A stretch of DNA of 64,000 nucleotides from Pontibacter kalidii (GTDB lineage: Bacteria; Bacteroidota; Bacteroidia; Cytophagales; Hymenobacteraceae): NCBI RefSeq assembly GCF_026278245.1, contig NZ_CP111079.1, positions 3,412,501 through 3,476,500 of the forward strand, in the 5' to 3' direction. The stretch's first letter is position 1. Each line of letters starts with the position of its first letter. This document shows positions 24,744 to 34,202 of the stretch, in pieces. A program made the position numbers and the translations under genes. Below the pieces are notes generated by a model that was given only the letters and a program-made list of their open reading frames with translations, was not told where the DNA came from and ran no database searches.

Positions 24744-25727
24744 TTAGTCGATGTAGCCTTGCTGGCGCATCCAGTCGTCGTTGTAGATCTTGCCCAGGTA
24801 GCGGGTGCCGTGGTCTGGCAGCAATACCACCATCACATCTCCCTCTTTCAGGTGCTCCTTGGCATATTCCAGGGCACCGTACACTGCCGATCCGCTCGAC
24901 CAGCCCACGAACAGGCCTTCCTCACGGGCCAGGCGGCGCGTCATTACGGCGCCATCCTTATCCGTAACTTTGATAAAGGTATCGATCAGGTCGAAGTTCA
25001 CGTTCTTTGGCAGGATGTCCTCCCCTATACCCTCTGTGGCATAAGCATAGATCTCGTTCTCGTCGAACTCGCCGGTTTCCTTATACTTCTTAAACACCGA
25101 GCCATAGGTATCAATGCCCACTGTTACGATGTCCGGGTTTTTCTCCTTCAGGTACTTTGAGGCGCCGGAGATGGTACCTCCCGTGCCCACACCTGCTGCC
25201 CAGTGCGTGATTTTGCCCTCGGTCTGCTCCCAGATCTCAGGTCCGGTGGTTTCGTAGTGCGCCACCGTGTTAGACATGTTGTCGTACTGGTTGGGGTAAA
25301 AAGAGTTCGGAATCTCCTCGTTCAGGCGCCTGGCCACCGAGTAGTATGAGTCCGGATGATCGGGGGCTACGTTGGTAGGGCAAACTACCACCTCGGCGCC
25401 CATGGCGCGCAGCACGTCCATCTTCTCCTTGCTCTGCTTATCGGAAAGCGTAAAAATGCATTTATAGCCTTTGGCAATAGCCGCCAGCGCCAGGCCCATA
25501 CCGGTGTTTCCCGAGGTGCCCTCAATGATGGTACCTCCTGGCTTCAGGATACCGGCCTTCTCCGCGTCCTCGATCATTCTGATCGCCATGCGGTCCTTAA
25601 CCGAGTTGCCCGGGTTGGCGTACTCTACCTTAGCGAGCACGGTGCCTTTTATACCGTCTGTTACTTTGTTCAGCTTTACAAGCGGGGTGTTACCGATCGC
25701 TTCGGTAATATGATTCAGATATGCCAT
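24744..25727 (-). CDS. PLP-dependent cystathionine beta-synthase/cysteine synthase
   Basis: The 327-residue fold type II PLP enzyme has its cofactor Lys44 in NPGNSVKDRMA, the phosphate loop GTSGNTGMGLA, GVGTGGTISG and the terminal Ser region GWSSGSAVYGA. Features such as FYPNQYDNMSNTVAHYETTG and YATEGIGEDILP look more like cystathionine beta-synthase cores than CysK, but there is no C-terminal CBS-pair regulatory domain. It could make cystathionine from homocysteine and serine, or cysteine from acetylserine; sequence alone does not settle this. It is a single gene with promoter and terminator. Confidence 0.88.
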   Translation of the reverse strand: MAYLNHITEAIGNTPLVKLNKVTDGIKGTVLAKVEYANPGNSVKDRMAIRMIEDAEKAGILKPGGTIIEGTSGNTGMGLALAAIAKGYKCIFTLSDKQSKEKMDVLRAMGAEVVVCPTNVAPDHPDSYYSVARRLNEEIPNSFYPNQYDNMSNTVAHYETTGPEIWEQTEGKITHWAAGVGTGGTISGASKYLKEKNPDIVTVGIDTYGSVFKKYKETGEFDENEIYAYATEGIGEDILPKNVNFDLIDTFIKVTDKDGAVMTRRLAREEGLFVGWSSGSAVYGALEYAKEHLKEGDVMVVLLPDHGTRYLGKIYNDDWMRQQGYID

Positions 25728-25752
25728 CTGTTCTGTTTTTTGGATTTAGGTG

Positions 25753-25760
25753 CAAATATA
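25753..25760 (-). promoter_or_regulatory. promoter -7 element for the beta-synthase gene
   Basis: On the minus strand TATATTTG matches TAnnTTTG, giving a start near 25746 and a leader of about 20 bases. No strong -33 element is visible. Confidence 0.5.
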
Positions 25761-25926
25761 AAGAAAATAAGCCATACCATTGCCCTGCGCACATAAGGAC
25801 AGGCGCGGCGGCAGGCTGCGCGACTCCCGAAAAAACACGTTTTCGCGCCGCCGGACATCGCCACCTCATAACCCCGCAGAAGGGTCTGAGGTTCCGGCGC
25901 GAGGCCTATATTAGCGGCAACAATTT

Positions 25927-25957
25927 TTTGCAAGCGCCGCAAAAAAGCCTATTTTTG
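25927..25957 (+). promoter_or_regulatory. promoter of sucD
   Basis: TTTG (25927-25930), 19 bases, then TATTTTTG (25950-25957) is an exact Bacteroidota promoter (TTTG-N19-TAnnTTTG). Transcription would begin near 25964, about 43 bases before the ATG. Confidence 0.8.
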
Positions 25958-26006
25958 CACAACCTTATCGTAGTACCGTCTATACACAACCTAAAATAAG
26001 ATACAC

Positions 26007-26897
26007 ATGAGTGTTTTAGTAAATAAAGATTCGAAAGTGATTGTGCAGGGCTTCACCGGCTCGGAGGGCTCTTTCCACGCATCACAGATGATTGAGTACG
26101 GCACAAACGTAGTTGGTGGTGTTACCCCGGGCAAAGGCGGCAACAACCACCTGGACCTGCCGGTTTTCAACACAGTGGAAGAGGCTGTAAAGAAGACCGG
26201 AGCCGATGTATCTATCATCTTCGTTCCACCGGCTTTTGCTGCCGACGCCATTATGGAGGCTGCCGCTGCCGGTATAAAAGTTATCGTGTGCATTACAGAA
26301 GGTATTCCTGTGAAAGACATGGTAGCTGCTAAAAACTACCTGAAAGGTAAAGAGGTGACCCTGATCGGACCTAACTGCCCGGGTGTGATTACGCCAGGCG
26401 AAGCGAAGGTTGGTATCATGCCAGGATTCGTGTTTAAGTCAGGCCGTATTGGTATCGTTTCCAAGTCTGGTACACTAACGTATGAGGCCGCTGACCAGAT
26501 CGTAAAAGCTGGCCTGGGCATTTCTACCGCTATCGGTATCGGTGGTGACCCGATCATCGGAACGCCTACCAAAGACGCTGTAGAGCTGCTGATGAACGAC
26601 CCGGAGACAGACGCGATCGTGATGATCGGTGAGATTGGCGGTAACTACGAGGCTATGGCTGCCAAGTACATCAGCGAAACCGGTAACAAGAAGCCGGTAG
26701 TTGGTTTCATCGCCGGACAGACGGCTCCGGCTGGTCGTCGTATGGGCCATGCGGGTGCCATCGTGGGTGGTGCAGACGATACTGCCGCTGCTAAAATGAA
26801 GATCATGCGTGAGAATGGCATTCACGTAGTGGAGTCTCCTGCTGAGATCGGTGACGCAATGGTAAAAGCCCTGCAAGAGGCTGGCATCAACGCTTAG
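26007..26897 (+). CDS. sucD: succinate-CoA ligase, alpha subunit
   Basis: The 296-residue alpha subunit of succinyl-CoA synthetase (TCA cycle) has the CoA-binding fold ([20 protein letters not shown]), [20 protein letters not shown] and the phosphorylated His248 in [13 protein letters not shown]. Length is normal. sucC is not adjacent; in many Bacteroidota the two subunits are encoded apart. The codon use (GGT, GCT, CGT) differs from neighbours in the way of highly expressed genes. A consensus promoter and a terminator frame the gene. Confidence 0.95.
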   Translation: MSVLVNKDSKVIVQGFTGSEGSFHASQMIEYGTNVVGGVTPGKGGNNHLDLPVFNTVEEAVKKTGADVSIIFVPPAFAADAIMEAAAAGIKVIVCITEGIPVKDMVAAKNYLKGKEVTLIGPNCPGVITPGEAKVGIMPGFVFKSGRIGIVSKSGTLTYEAADQIVKAGLGISTAIGIGGDPIIGTPTKDAVELLMNDPETDAIVMIGEIGGNYEAMAAKYISETGNKKPVVGFIAGQTAPAGRRMGHAGAIVGGADDTAAAKMKIMRENGIHVVESPAEIGDAMVKALQEAGINA

Positions 26898-26930
26898 TTA
26901 TACTTCTGAAAGTATACTTTAAAGTATAAG

Positions 26931-26958
26931 AACAGGCTGCCCGAAAAGGCAGCCTGTT
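26931..26958 (+). terminator. rho-independent terminator of sucD
   Basis: The 11-bp arms AACAGGCTGCC and complement around CGAAAA are followed by TTTTG. Two overlapping AAGTATA/TATACTT copies precede it. Confidence 0.85.
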
Positions 26959-27169
26959 TTGTTTATGGTTCGGCAGGATTATAAAGTATAAGGGGAGCAT
27001 GAGGGCACTATAGGGGTGTTTATACTTGCGGAGATTGCGCCTCAACACTGTCTTAGTTAACTTGCTCCCTAGCTTTACACCCCTGTGGTCCCCTCAAGGG
27101 GACAATTCTTTTAAATTAGTATCCCAACAGACGCTCGCAGGACCTCCGGACGCTGCGAGGTCTTTTGAT

Positions 27170-28150
27170 TTACTTTCCCCGCCCCACAATCTGATCCATC
27201 ACCCACGAAGTACGCGCGGCTGAGGCAGCGGAACCGGGGCATTTCCCTTTACCAGTCAGCTCCTCTACAATAGATTGGATAAAAGGCTGCTGCACATGCT
27301 GCGGTAACGGAAGCAGAAACTCGTCGGTGCCGGCTGCTGTCTCCAGAAGTATAGGTTCCCGGGCGAATGCCGGAAAGGAGATGCGGCCTGCACTCCCAAT
27401 TATCTCTATGCGATCGGCCCGCTGCTGTTCGGCCACGCTAAAGCACCACACACCGCTGCCCAGCACCCCGTTTTCGAATCTCAACTGCGCTGTCACCAGG
27501 TCCTCTGCCTCGTACAACGCTGCCTGATTAATTGCCTGTCCGGACGCCGAAACGATTGGTCCTAGCATAAAATCAAGGATGTCGAGCTGGTGCGGGGCCA
27601 GATCATGGAACAAGCCACCGCCGGAGATCTCCGGCTTTACGCGCCAGGGCGGGTTTTCTTGGTAAAGGTGCGGCTGCAAAGGCTGGTACAGCTTGATGTT
27701 TACGAACCGAACCTCTCCTATCGCCTGACGCTCCAGCAGCTCTTTTACCTTTAGGAATGGGGCCTGGCTACGGCGGTAAAAGGCCACGAAAAGCGGCACC
27801 TGCGCCTGCTCGCAGGCCGCTATCATCTCCTGGCACTGCGCATGGTTCAGCGCCATGGGCTTCTCTACATACACCGGTTTACCGGCGGCGGCCACCTGCA
27901 AAGTATAAGCAGCATGCGAGTCGGGAGGCGTGGCAATGTAGACGGCGTCTACCTCCGCGTCGTGGATAAGATCTTCGGCCTTGTCATACCACTTGGGTAC
28001 GCCGTGCCGCTCGGCGTAGTCGCGTGCCTTGGCGCCATCGCGGCGCATCACGGCCACCAGTTCGGAATTCTCGATCTTGTTAAAGGCCGGACCGCTTTTC
28101 ACTTCCGTCACGTCGCCGCAGCCGATAATTCCCCAGCGTACTTTTTTCAT
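27170..28150 (-). CDS. Gfo/Idh/MocA family oxidoreductase
   Basis: The 326-residue protein has an N-terminal Rossmann domain (RWGIIGCGDVTEVKSGPAF), the family signature EKPMALNHAQC with the catalytic Lys, and the GGGLFHDLAPHQLDILDFML motif with the His used in catalysis in the C-terminal half. Family members oxidise sugars or sugar derivatives with NAD(P). The substrate is not evident from context. It is a single gene; the gap to oxyR is 97 bases. Confidence 0.9.
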   Translation of the reverse strand: MKKVRWGIIGCGDVTEVKSGPAFNKIENSELVAVMRRDGAKARDYAERHGVPKWYDKAEDLIHDAEVDAVYIATPPDSHAAYTLQVAAAGKPVYVEKPMALNHAQCQEMIAACEQAQVPLFVAFYRRSQAPFLKVKELLERQAIGEVRFVNIKLYQPLQPHLYQENPPWRVKPEISGGGLFHDLAPHQLDILDFMLGPIVSASGQAINQAALYEAEDLVTAQLRFENGVLGSGVWCFSVAEQQRADRIEIIGSAGRISFPAFAREPILLETAAGTDEFLLPLPQHVQQPFIQSIVEELTGKGKCPGSAASAARTSWVMDQIVGRGK

Positions 28151-28247
28151 AGTTCTATACTTTTAGGCTCTGTGATGTTAACACCGCGCTGTGCCAATAG
28201 CTTGGTTTCTTGAATTTCGGACAGGCCGCGACCTGTCCCTACAAACT

Positions 28248-29186
28248 TTACTTTATCGCCACCACCTTCGCCTTCTCGCGGTTTTTTATACTTTCCGGGA
28301 TGCAGTCAAGGATCTCCTTCCGTAGCGCCTCGATCAGTTTTTTCTTCAGGAAGCTGCGGTGCACCACCAGGCTCACTTCACGCAGCGGCTGCGGCTCCTC
28401 AAAGGCGCGCACCAGCTTCTGCTTCTCCTCCGGCATCTCCAGCACCGACAGCTCCGGCAATAGCGTCAGGCCGTGCTGCGTCTCCACGATGCGTTTCAGT
28501 GTCTCCAGTGAGCCGCTCTTGTAGTCAAGGTGGCTACCAGGGTCTGCGCTGCCGCCGCGGTTGCAGATATTGAGTACCTGGCTCCGGAAGCAGTGGCCCT
28601 CATTCAGCACCCAAAGCGAGCTCAGATCCAGCTCATCGGCGGCAATGCGCGACTGCTGCGCCAGCGGGTGTTTCGGGTTGATGTAAGCCACGAAGGCCTC
28701 GTAGAACAGCGGCAGCTCCTTTATGCTTTTCGTTGCCAGCGGCGTTACCAGCAGGCCCACATCCAGCAACTCGTGGTTCAGCTTCTCCACAATCTCGTCG
28801 GTGAGCAGCTCCTGCACCACCACGCGCACCTGCGGGTGCTTCTCCAAAAAGCTGGTAATAAAGAGCGGGATCAGGTACGGGGCCAGCGTCGGGATAACGC
28901 CGATGCGAAGCTCCCCGCTCAGCTCCAGCTTCTGGTTTTGCACCAGCTCCTGTATCTTTTTGCTCTCGGCCAGCACCACGCGCGCCTGGGCAATAATATC
29001 CTTGCCTAGCTCGGTGGGCCGCACCGGCACGCGGCTGCGATCGAACAACTGCACGCCCAGCTCTTCCTCCAGCTTCTGCAGCTGCATGCTTAGCGTGGGC
29101 TGGGTTACAAAGCAATGCTCGGCAGCGGTGGCAAAGTGGCGGTGCGTGTCTACGGCCACCAGGTATTCTAATTGTACTAAGGTCAT
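28248..29186 (-). CDS. oxyR: OxyR-type LysR regulator (peroxide sensor)
   Basis: The 312-residue LysR-family regulator has an N-terminal winged helix-turn-helix (LEYLVAVDTHRHFATAAEHC, TQPTLSMQLQKLEEELGVQL). In its sensor domain Cys199 and Cys208 (NEGHCFRSQVLNICNRG) lie at the same positions as the redox cysteines of Escherichia coli OxyR, so it should respond to hydrogen peroxide by disulfide formation. It is transcribed away from dps-ahpC-ahpD, the expected targets. A consensus promoter lies upstream. Confidence 0.93.
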   Translation of the reverse strand: MTLVQLEYLVAVDTHRHFATAAEHCFVTQPTLSMQLQKLEEELGVQLFDRSRVPVRPTELGKDIIAQARVVLAESKKIQELVQNQKLELSGELRIGVIPTLAPYLIPLFITSFLEKHPQVRVVVQELLTDEIVEKLNHELLDVGLLVTPLATKSIKELPLFYEAFVAYINPKHPLAQQSRIAADELDLSSLWVLNEGHCFRSQVLNICNRGGSADPGSHLDYKSGSLETLKRIVETQHGLTLLPELSVLEMPEEKQKLVRAFEEPQPLREVSLVVHRSFLKKKLIEALRKEILDCIPESIKNREKAKVVAIK

Positions 29187-29236
29187 AAGGTACTCAATGC
29201 AAAATCCAGCGCCTATACTTTCTACTTCAGGCTACA

Positions 29237-29267
29237 CAAAGCTACATCATAAACTCAATCTATCAAA
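29237..29267 (-). promoter_or_regulatory. promoter of oxyR
   Basis: On the minus strand TTTG (29267-29264), 19 bases and TAGCTTTG (29244-29237) match the Bacteroidota promoter. Transcription would start near 29230. Confidence 0.7.
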
Positions 29268-29283
29268 GTATAAATACAATCGA

Positions 29284-29315
29284 TTTGATATATATAGCCT
29301 TTAACAGGACCTTTG
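29284..29315 (+). promoter_or_regulatory. probable promoter of dps
   Basis: TTTG (29284-29287), 20 bases and GACCTTTG (29308-29315) give a near match with one base off in the -7 element. It would lie next to the oxyR promoter, so one OxyR site could control both. Confidence 0.45.
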
Positions 29316-29352
29316 TCACAACAAGAACGCAGAATAACAGAAAAAATAAGAC

Positions 29353-29826
29353 ATGGAAAAACTTTCGAACATCGGACTACAGAAGAAAGACAGCAAGCAG
29401 GTGGCAGAGAAACTGAACGAGCTGCTGGCGAATTACCACCTATACTACCAGAACCTGCGCGGTTTCCACTGGAACATCAAAGGCGTGTACTTCTTCCAGC
29501 TGCACGACAAGTTTGAGGAGCTCTACAACACTGCCCTCGGCAGGATAGACGCCATTGCCGAGCGCATCCTGACGATTGGCCAGCAGCCGCTCCATACGTT
29601 CTCGGAGTACCTGCGCGTGTCCAGCATACAAGAGGCCGCCAACCTGAGCGACGGCAAAGAAACCGTTCAGGTCACGCACCAGAACCTGAGCACCCTACTC
29701 GACCTGGAGCGCGAGATCCTGACGCTAGCCGCCGAGACAGGCGATGAGGGCACCGTGAGCCTCATCAGCGAGGACATCCACGAAAACGAAAAAACCCTCT
29801 GGATGCTGAGCGCCTTCCTGAGCTAA
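29353..29826 (+). CDS. dps: Dps family DNA-protection/iron-storage protein
   Basis: The 157-residue protein has the normal Dps length. The ferroxidase ligands His39 (RGFHWNIKG), His51, Asp66 and Glu70 keep the exact family spacing (FFQLHDKFEELYNTALGRID, AIAERI). It forms a 12-mer that oxidises ferrous iron with peroxide. There is no long basic tail, unlike the paralogue at 4484-5086. It lies between oxyR (divergent) and ahpC (same strand). Confidence 0.93.
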   Translation: MEKLSNIGLQKKDSKQVAEKLNELLANYHLYYQNLRGFHWNIKGVYFFQLHDKFEELYNTALGRIDAIAERILTIGQQPLHTFSEYLRVSSIQEAANLSDGKETVQVTHQNLSTLLDLEREILTLAAETGDEGTVSLISEDIHENEKTLWMLSAFLS

Positions 29827-29920
29827 CAACCTGACAAAGGACATAAGATTTCATCAAAGTATAAGCTGCACTGGCAGCTATACATTAACTCATACATAAT
29901 TCACCCTTTATACTTTAAAA

Positions 29921-30478
29921 ATGACTCAAAATAGAATTTTATCCGTTGGTTCGGTTTTCCCGGAGTTTAAAAAGCAGGCTGTTGTATCCATAGAGAAAGG
30001 CAAGGAGTTTTTCGAGATCTCCAGCGAAACCCACCGCCACAACGAGCAGTGGATGGTGATGTTCTGGTGGCCGAAGGATTTCACGTTTGTATGTCCCACT
30101 GAGATCGCCGAGTTCAACAAGAACTACGATGAGTTCCGCGACCGTGACGCCATCCTGATCGGTGCCTCTACCGACTCGGAGTTTGTGCACGCCGCCTGGC
30201 GCCGCGACCACGAAGACCTGCGCAACCTGCGCTTCCCGATGCTGGCCGACACGTCAAAGTCGCTGGCGGAGGAGCTGGGCATTCTGCAGGCCGAGGAGAA
30301 AGTGGCTTACCGCGCCACCTACATCGTGGACCCGCAGGGCATCATCCGCTGGGTGAGCCTGAACGATTTGAACGTGGGCCGTAACGTGGCCGAGGTGCTG
30401 CGCGTGCTGGACGCCCTGCAGACCGATGAGCTATGCCCTTGCAACTGGCAGAAAGGCGAGGAAACCATCGAAGCCTAA
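29921..30478 (+). CDS. ahpC: AhpC-type peroxiredoxin
   Basis: The 185-residue peroxiredoxin has its peroxidatic Cys58 in FTFVCPTE and a C-terminal Cys pair (Cys172 and Cys174) in TDELCPCNWQKG, as in the actinobacterial AhpC reduced by AhpD rather than by AhpF. It removes hydrogen peroxide and organic peroxides. An ahpD gene follows, which fits this electron path. It shares the peroxide locus with oxyR and dps. Confidence 0.93.
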   Translation: MTQNRILSVGSVFPEFKKQAVVSIEKGKEFFEISSETHRHNEQWMVMFWWPKDFTFVCPTEIAEFNKNYDEFRDRDAILIGASTDSEFVHAAWRRDHEDLRNLRFPMLADTSKSLAEELGILQAEEKVAYRATYIVDPQGIIRWVSLNDLNVGRNVAEVLRVLDALQTDELCPCNWQKGEETIEA

Positions 30479-30587
30479 TCTTCACGCGCCCTAGGCGCAC
30501 TTTTCATATAGTTTATTTAGACTGATGTATGGCGCGGCGGCCGGAATGATCTCCTGTTGCCTGGCCGCCCGCTGCCATACTTGTAAT

Positions 30588-30595
30588 TAGTTTTG
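30588..30595 (+). promoter_or_regulatory. possible own promoter (-7 element) of ahpD
   Basis: TAGTTTTG matches TAnnTTTG 30 bases before the ATG; the -33 element is unclear. The gap between ahpC and ahpD also holds a GC-rich inverted repeat (GGCGGCC with GGCCGCC), so ahpD may be partly independent of ahpC. Confidence 0.35.
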
Positions 30596-30624
30596 AATCC
30601 AACCAAACTGTAATCACCCTTATC

Positions 30625-31212
30625 ATGCTGACTGCAACACAAGAAACCAAGATAGATTTACTAAAAGACCTGGGCCTGCCAGAGGAGAGCACCTTCGCTG
30701 CCCTGGAAAAACTGACCGAAACCGAGTCGCGCTACCTCCGCGACCTGCGCGTGAACCTGAAAAGCGCCCTGGGCGGCGAAGCCCTAAGTACTAAAGAGGC
30801 TTATTTGCTGGCCCTAGCTGCTGCGGCCAACGAAGAAAATGATGTGCTGGCAAAGGCTTTTGAGGAGAAGGCACTGGAGAACGGTGCCGAGCAAGGCGAG
30901 GTAGCCGAGGCCATTGCCTGCGCTTCCCTGCTGGCCACCAACAATATCCTCTACCGCTTCCGCCACTTCGCCGGCAAGGAGGAATATGAGCAGCAACCTG
31001 CCCGCATTAAAATGAACATCATGATGAAGCCGGTGCTAGGCAAGGAGTTCTTCGAGCTGATGAGCTTGGCCATCTCGGCCATCAACGGCTGCGAGCGCTG
31101 CGTTACTTCCCACGAGGCCTCTGTGATGCAATTGGGTACCACCGAGCCGCGCATTTTCGATGCCATCCGTGTAGCTGCCGTGGTGGTGGGCCTGAGCAAG
31201 ATTATCAAATAA
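30625..31212 (+). CDS. ahpD: AhpD-like alkylhydroperoxidase/carboxymuconolactone decarboxylase family protein
   Basis: The 195-residue all-helical protein has the AhpD redox motif GCERCVTSHE (Cys156, Cys159 and His163), which matches the CxxCxxxH centre of Mycobacterium AhpD. There AhpD passes electrons from a lipoyl protein to AhpC. Its place after an ahpC with the matching C-terminal cysteines supports the same role here. A strong terminator follows. Confidence 0.9.
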   Translation: MLTATQETKIDLLKDLGLPEESTFAALEKLTETESRYLRDLRVNLKSALGGEALSTKEAYLLALAAAANEENDVLAKAFEEKALENGAEQGEVAEAIACASLLATNNILYRFRHFAGKEEYEQQPARIKMNIMMKPVLGKEFFELMSLAISAINGCERCVTSHEASVMQLGTTEPRIFDAIRVAAVVVGLSKIIK

Positions 31213-31230
31213 TATCCCTAAAGCTAAGTT

Positions 31231-31271
31231 AAGTATAAAGCCCCTGCAGTTTCTGCAGGGGCTTTATACTT
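31231..31271. terminator. bidirectional-type terminator with AAGTATA arms
   Basis: The 19-bp perfect arms (31231-31249 and 31253-31271; AAGTATAAAGCCCCTGCAG and complement) surround a 3-base loop at the end of the peroxide locus. Confidence 0.9.
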
Positions 31272-31311
31272 TATGCAAGTATGGAGGGACACTACAGGGC
31301 AAAATGAAACC

Positions 31312-31872
31312 TCAACCCTGCTCTTCTTTACCCTTGAGCTCGTAAATGAGCTGAACTACCCCAGACCTGAATCTATTAACTTCTGTTAGCTGAAGGTTTA
31401 TTCTTTCTCTCAGGTTAACAAAGAGGGGCTTGCCTGCTCCTAATACAGTTGGATGAACGGAAATCCGGTAAACATCAATTAGCCCGTGATGGATGAAAGT
31501 AGTAATCAGTTTTGCTCCACCATACAACCAGATATCCTTACCGTCTTGTTGTTTGATTTCAGCAACCTTAGCGGGTACGTCCGAGGTGATAAAGGTAGCA
31601 TTGCTGTCCTGCCGCTCCTGGCTGGAGAACACAACTTTCCTTTTAGCATGAACGCCTGTCCACAGTGCCTTCTCTGCTTCGCTTGCGTCTGCGTCAGGCT
31701 GGTAGTTGCCCCACATATCGTAGCTCACCCTGCCGTAGAAGATCGTGTCCATACCCGACAGGAAGCCTTCAAAATCCATGTCATCGTCCATGATACACCA
31801 GTCGACTTCTCCGTTTGGCCCTTCAATAAAGCCGTCCAGGCTTACTGCCAGATCTAACACTACCTTTCTCAT
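31312..31872 (-). CDS. dihydrofolate reductase family protein (RibD C-terminal type)
   Basis: The 186-residue protein starts MRKVVLDLAVSLDGFIEGPN, has FYGRVSYDMWGNYQP and DIWLYGGAKLITTFIHHGLI, and belongs to the RibD-C/DHFR-like reductase family. These proteins bind NADPH, but their substrate is often not folate. Codon use is less GC-rich than that of the neighbours. It is a single gene. The gap after it (31873-32136) shows only the rny terminator. Confidence 0.88.
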   Translation of the reverse strand: MRKVVLDLAVSLDGFIEGPNGEVDWCIMDDDMDFEGFLSGMDTIFYGRVSYDMWGNYQPDADASEAEKALWTGVHAKRKVVFSSQERQDSNATFITSDVPAKVAEIKQQDGKDIWLYGGAKLITTFIHHGLIDVYRISVHPTVLGAGKPLFVNLRERINLQLTEVNRFRSGVVQLIYELKGKEEQG

Positions 31873-32078
31873 TCAGTCTGATTCGCTTGTTTGGGTTTGA
31901 GAACAACCTTTAGGCTAAGTGTTTGCTTTTACAACTATAGTATATAAGGACTTATTCCGTTTAACCTCCAATCCGGTGACCAAACCGAACCGCATACTGA
32001 ATATACTAACATTGTTATAAATTTAGAAATAGAGGTTCACCACCACCTGTTATCAGGGGGCAAGTACAGGTAAAACAA

Positions 32079-32108
32079 AACCGCCTGCCACAGATGCAGC
32101 AGGCGGTT
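32079..32108 (-). terminator. rho-independent terminator of rny
   Basis: AACCGCCTGC pairs with GCAGGCGGTT; on the minus strand TTTTGTTTT follows. Confidence 0.8.
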
Positions 32109-32136
32109 CAACCTTATTAATATCAAATACGAAAAC

Positions 32137-33735
32137 TTACTTAGCGTAGCTGATGGCGCGCATCTCGCGGATAACCGTGATCTTGATCTGGCCCGGGTAC
32201 TGCATCTCTTTCTCGATCTTCTGGGAGATGTCGTACGACAGCTGCGAGGCTTTCTCATCCGACACGTTGTCGGCATCCACCATCACGCGCAGCTCACGGC
32301 CGGCCTGGATGGCGTAGCATTGGTTCACTCCTTCAAAAGACACCGCTGCCTCTTCCAGCTCTTTCAGGCGCTTGATGTAGGACTCCATGATCTCGCGGCG
32401 GGCACCTGGTCTGGAGCCAGAGATGGCGTCGCAGGCCTGCACCAGCGGCGATACCATCGCGGTCATCTCCACCTCGTCGTGGTGGGCACCAATGGCGTTG
32501 CATACGTCCGGATGCTCTTTATACTTCTTGGCCAGCTCCATACCAATGATGGCGTGCGGCAGTTCCGGCTCGTCCGGCGTTACCTTGCCGATATCGTGCA
32601 GCAGGCCGGCGCGTTTGGCGTGCTTCACGTTCAGGCCAAGCTCGGCGGCCATGGTGGCGCAAAGGTTGGCTACCTCACGCGAGTGCTGCAGCAGGTTCTG
32701 GCCGTAAGACGAGCGGAAGCGCATGCGGCCCACCATCTTGATCAGCTCCGGGTGCAGGCCGTGGATGCCCAGGTCAATGGCCGTGCGCTCCCCGATCTCC
32801 ACGATCTCCTCCTCAATGTTCTTGCGTGTTTTGGTCACCACCTCCTCAATACGGGCAGGGTGAATACGGCCGTCGGCCACCAGGCGGTGCAGCGACAGGC
32901 GCGCGATCTCGCGGCGAACCGGGTCAAAACCCGAGATAATGATTGCCTCAGGCGTATCGTCTACGATGATCTCCACGCCGGTGGCAGCTTCCAGGGCACG
33001 GATGTTGCGTCCCTCGCGGCCGATGATCTTGCCTTTGATGTCGTCGCTCTCGATGTTAAACACCGATACGCAGTTCTCAATGGCATGCTCGGCGGCGGTA
33101 CGCTGAATGGTCTCGATAACGATCTTCTTGGCTTCCTTGGTGGCGGTAAGCTTGGCCTGCGCCACAATGTCCTTAATGTGAGATGAGGCGTGGGACTGAG
33201 CCTCGCTCTTCAGGGCCTCCACCAGTTGCTCGCGTGCCTCGGCGGCGGTCAGCCCTGCTATCCTCTCCAGTTGGCCCACAACCTCCCCGTGCTGCTGCTC
33301 CACTTCTTCCTTGCGCTTCTTCAGCTGCTCCTGCTGCACATGCAGGTGGTTTCTTTCCTTCTCCAGCTCCGCGTGCAGCTGCTCCTTCTCCTTCTGCAAG
33401 TCGGACTCCAGGCGCTTGGCCTGCTCCATCTGCTTCTGTACCTGCTGCTCGCGCTGCTTTACCTTGTTCTCGTTCTGGATGATGATGTTCTTCTTCTTGT
33501 TTGACTCTTCCTCGAACTCGGCTTTCATCTTCAGGTATTTCTCCTTGGCCTCCAGGATGCGGTCCTTCTTCAGCGCCTCCGCGTTGATCTCCGCTTCGCG
33601 GATGATGTTCTTGGCTCTCTGGCGAGCCTCCTCCTCCTGCTGCTTAAATACTTTCTGCAGCATCATGCGCCCTATCAGTACGCCCACAACGAGCGCCACT
33701 AGGGCGGTAATTAAAATATAAAGGATATCGGGCAT
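32137..33735 (-). CDS. rny: ribonuclease Y
   Basis: The 532-residue membrane-anchored endoribonuclease starts mRNA decay. It has one N-terminal membrane segment (residues 5-22), a long coiled coil (about 30-175), a KH domain with [10 protein letters not shown] (235-244) and an HD domain with the metal-binding His-Asp pair at 380-381 (GLLHDIGKV) and HHDEVEM. Length and layout are normal. It lies downstream of zapA on the same strand, the usual arrangement in many bacteria. Confidence 0.96.
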   Translation of the reverse strand: MPDILYILITALVALVVGVLIGRMMLQKVFKQQEEEARQRAKNIIREAEINAEALKKDRILEAKEKYLKMKAEFEEESNKKKNIIIQNENKVKQREQQVQKQMEQAKRLESDLQKEKEQLHAELEKERNHLHVQQEQLKKRKEEVEQQHGEVVGQLERIAGLTAAEAREQLVEALKSEAQSHASSHIKDIVAQAKLTATKEAKKIVIETIQRTAAEHAIENCVSVFNIESDDIKGKIIGREGRNIRALEAATGVEIIVDDTPEAIIISGFDPVRREIARLSLHRLVADGRIHPARIEEVVTKTRKNIEEEIVEIGERTAIDLGIHGLHPELIKMVGRMRFRSSYGQNLLQHSREVANLCATMAAELGLNVKHAKRAGLLHDIGKVTPDEPELPHAIIGMELAKKYKEHPDVCNAIGAHHDEVEMTAMVSPLVQACDAISGSRPGARREIMESYIKRLKELEEAAVSFEGVNQCYAIQAGRELRVMVDADNVSDEKASQLSYDISQKIEKEMQYPGQIKITVIREMRAISYAK

Positions 33736-33855
33736 AACTATAGCGTTTATGTTTGTTTATCACGCATAGCAAGCACCTGCAAAGGGGGACTGGGTGTGGC
33801 TTTCGGGCCCAAACGAAGTATAAACGGAGGCTAAGGTTAAAAAGGCCTTTCCCGT

Positions 33856-34143
33856 TTATTTATTCACTGCTGATAAGAGATCGTCCAGAAGGTCGAGCTG
33901 CTGGTCTACCTGGGATACATGCGAGGAGTGCTCGTCCTCCAGCTTCATCTTCTCAGCCATGGTCTCAAACGCCACCATGGCCAGCAGATCCTGCTTGTCC
34001 TGTATGCCAAACTGATCCTTGTAAAAGCGCAGGCGCTCGTTCAGGATCTTTCCGACTGCTCTGATTCTCTCTTCTTCCTCTTCCTTCACCCGCATCGGAT
34101 ACTCGCGTTCTGCGATGCGAATCTTGATCGATAATTCACTCAT
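33856..34143 (-). CDS. zapA: cell division protein ZapA
   Basis: The 95-residue protein has the ZapA pattern: an N-terminal beta part (LSIKIRIAEREYPMRV) and a long C-terminal helix (KQDLLAMVAFETMAEKMKLE). ZapA stabilises FtsZ filaments at the division ring. It is followed by rny after 120 bases and preceded by the coiled-coil gene; the group pheT, coiled-coil gene, zapA, rny runs in one direction. Confidence 0.88.
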   Translation of the reverse strand: MSELSIKIRIAEREYPMRVKEEEEERIRAVGKILNERLRFYKDQFGIQDKQDLLAMVAFETMAEKMKLEDEHSSHVSQVDQQLDLLDDLLSAVNK

Positions 34144-34202
34144 CCGTTGCCTGGTTTATGGTTATGCTTACCGGCCTTTCTGAGCGCCTTAGCGGCTCAT
34201 AC

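Noticed and set aside
33736..33855. 6S RNA next to zapA
   Set aside because: The gap is only 120 bases and shows no 6S-like long hairpin with a central bubble.
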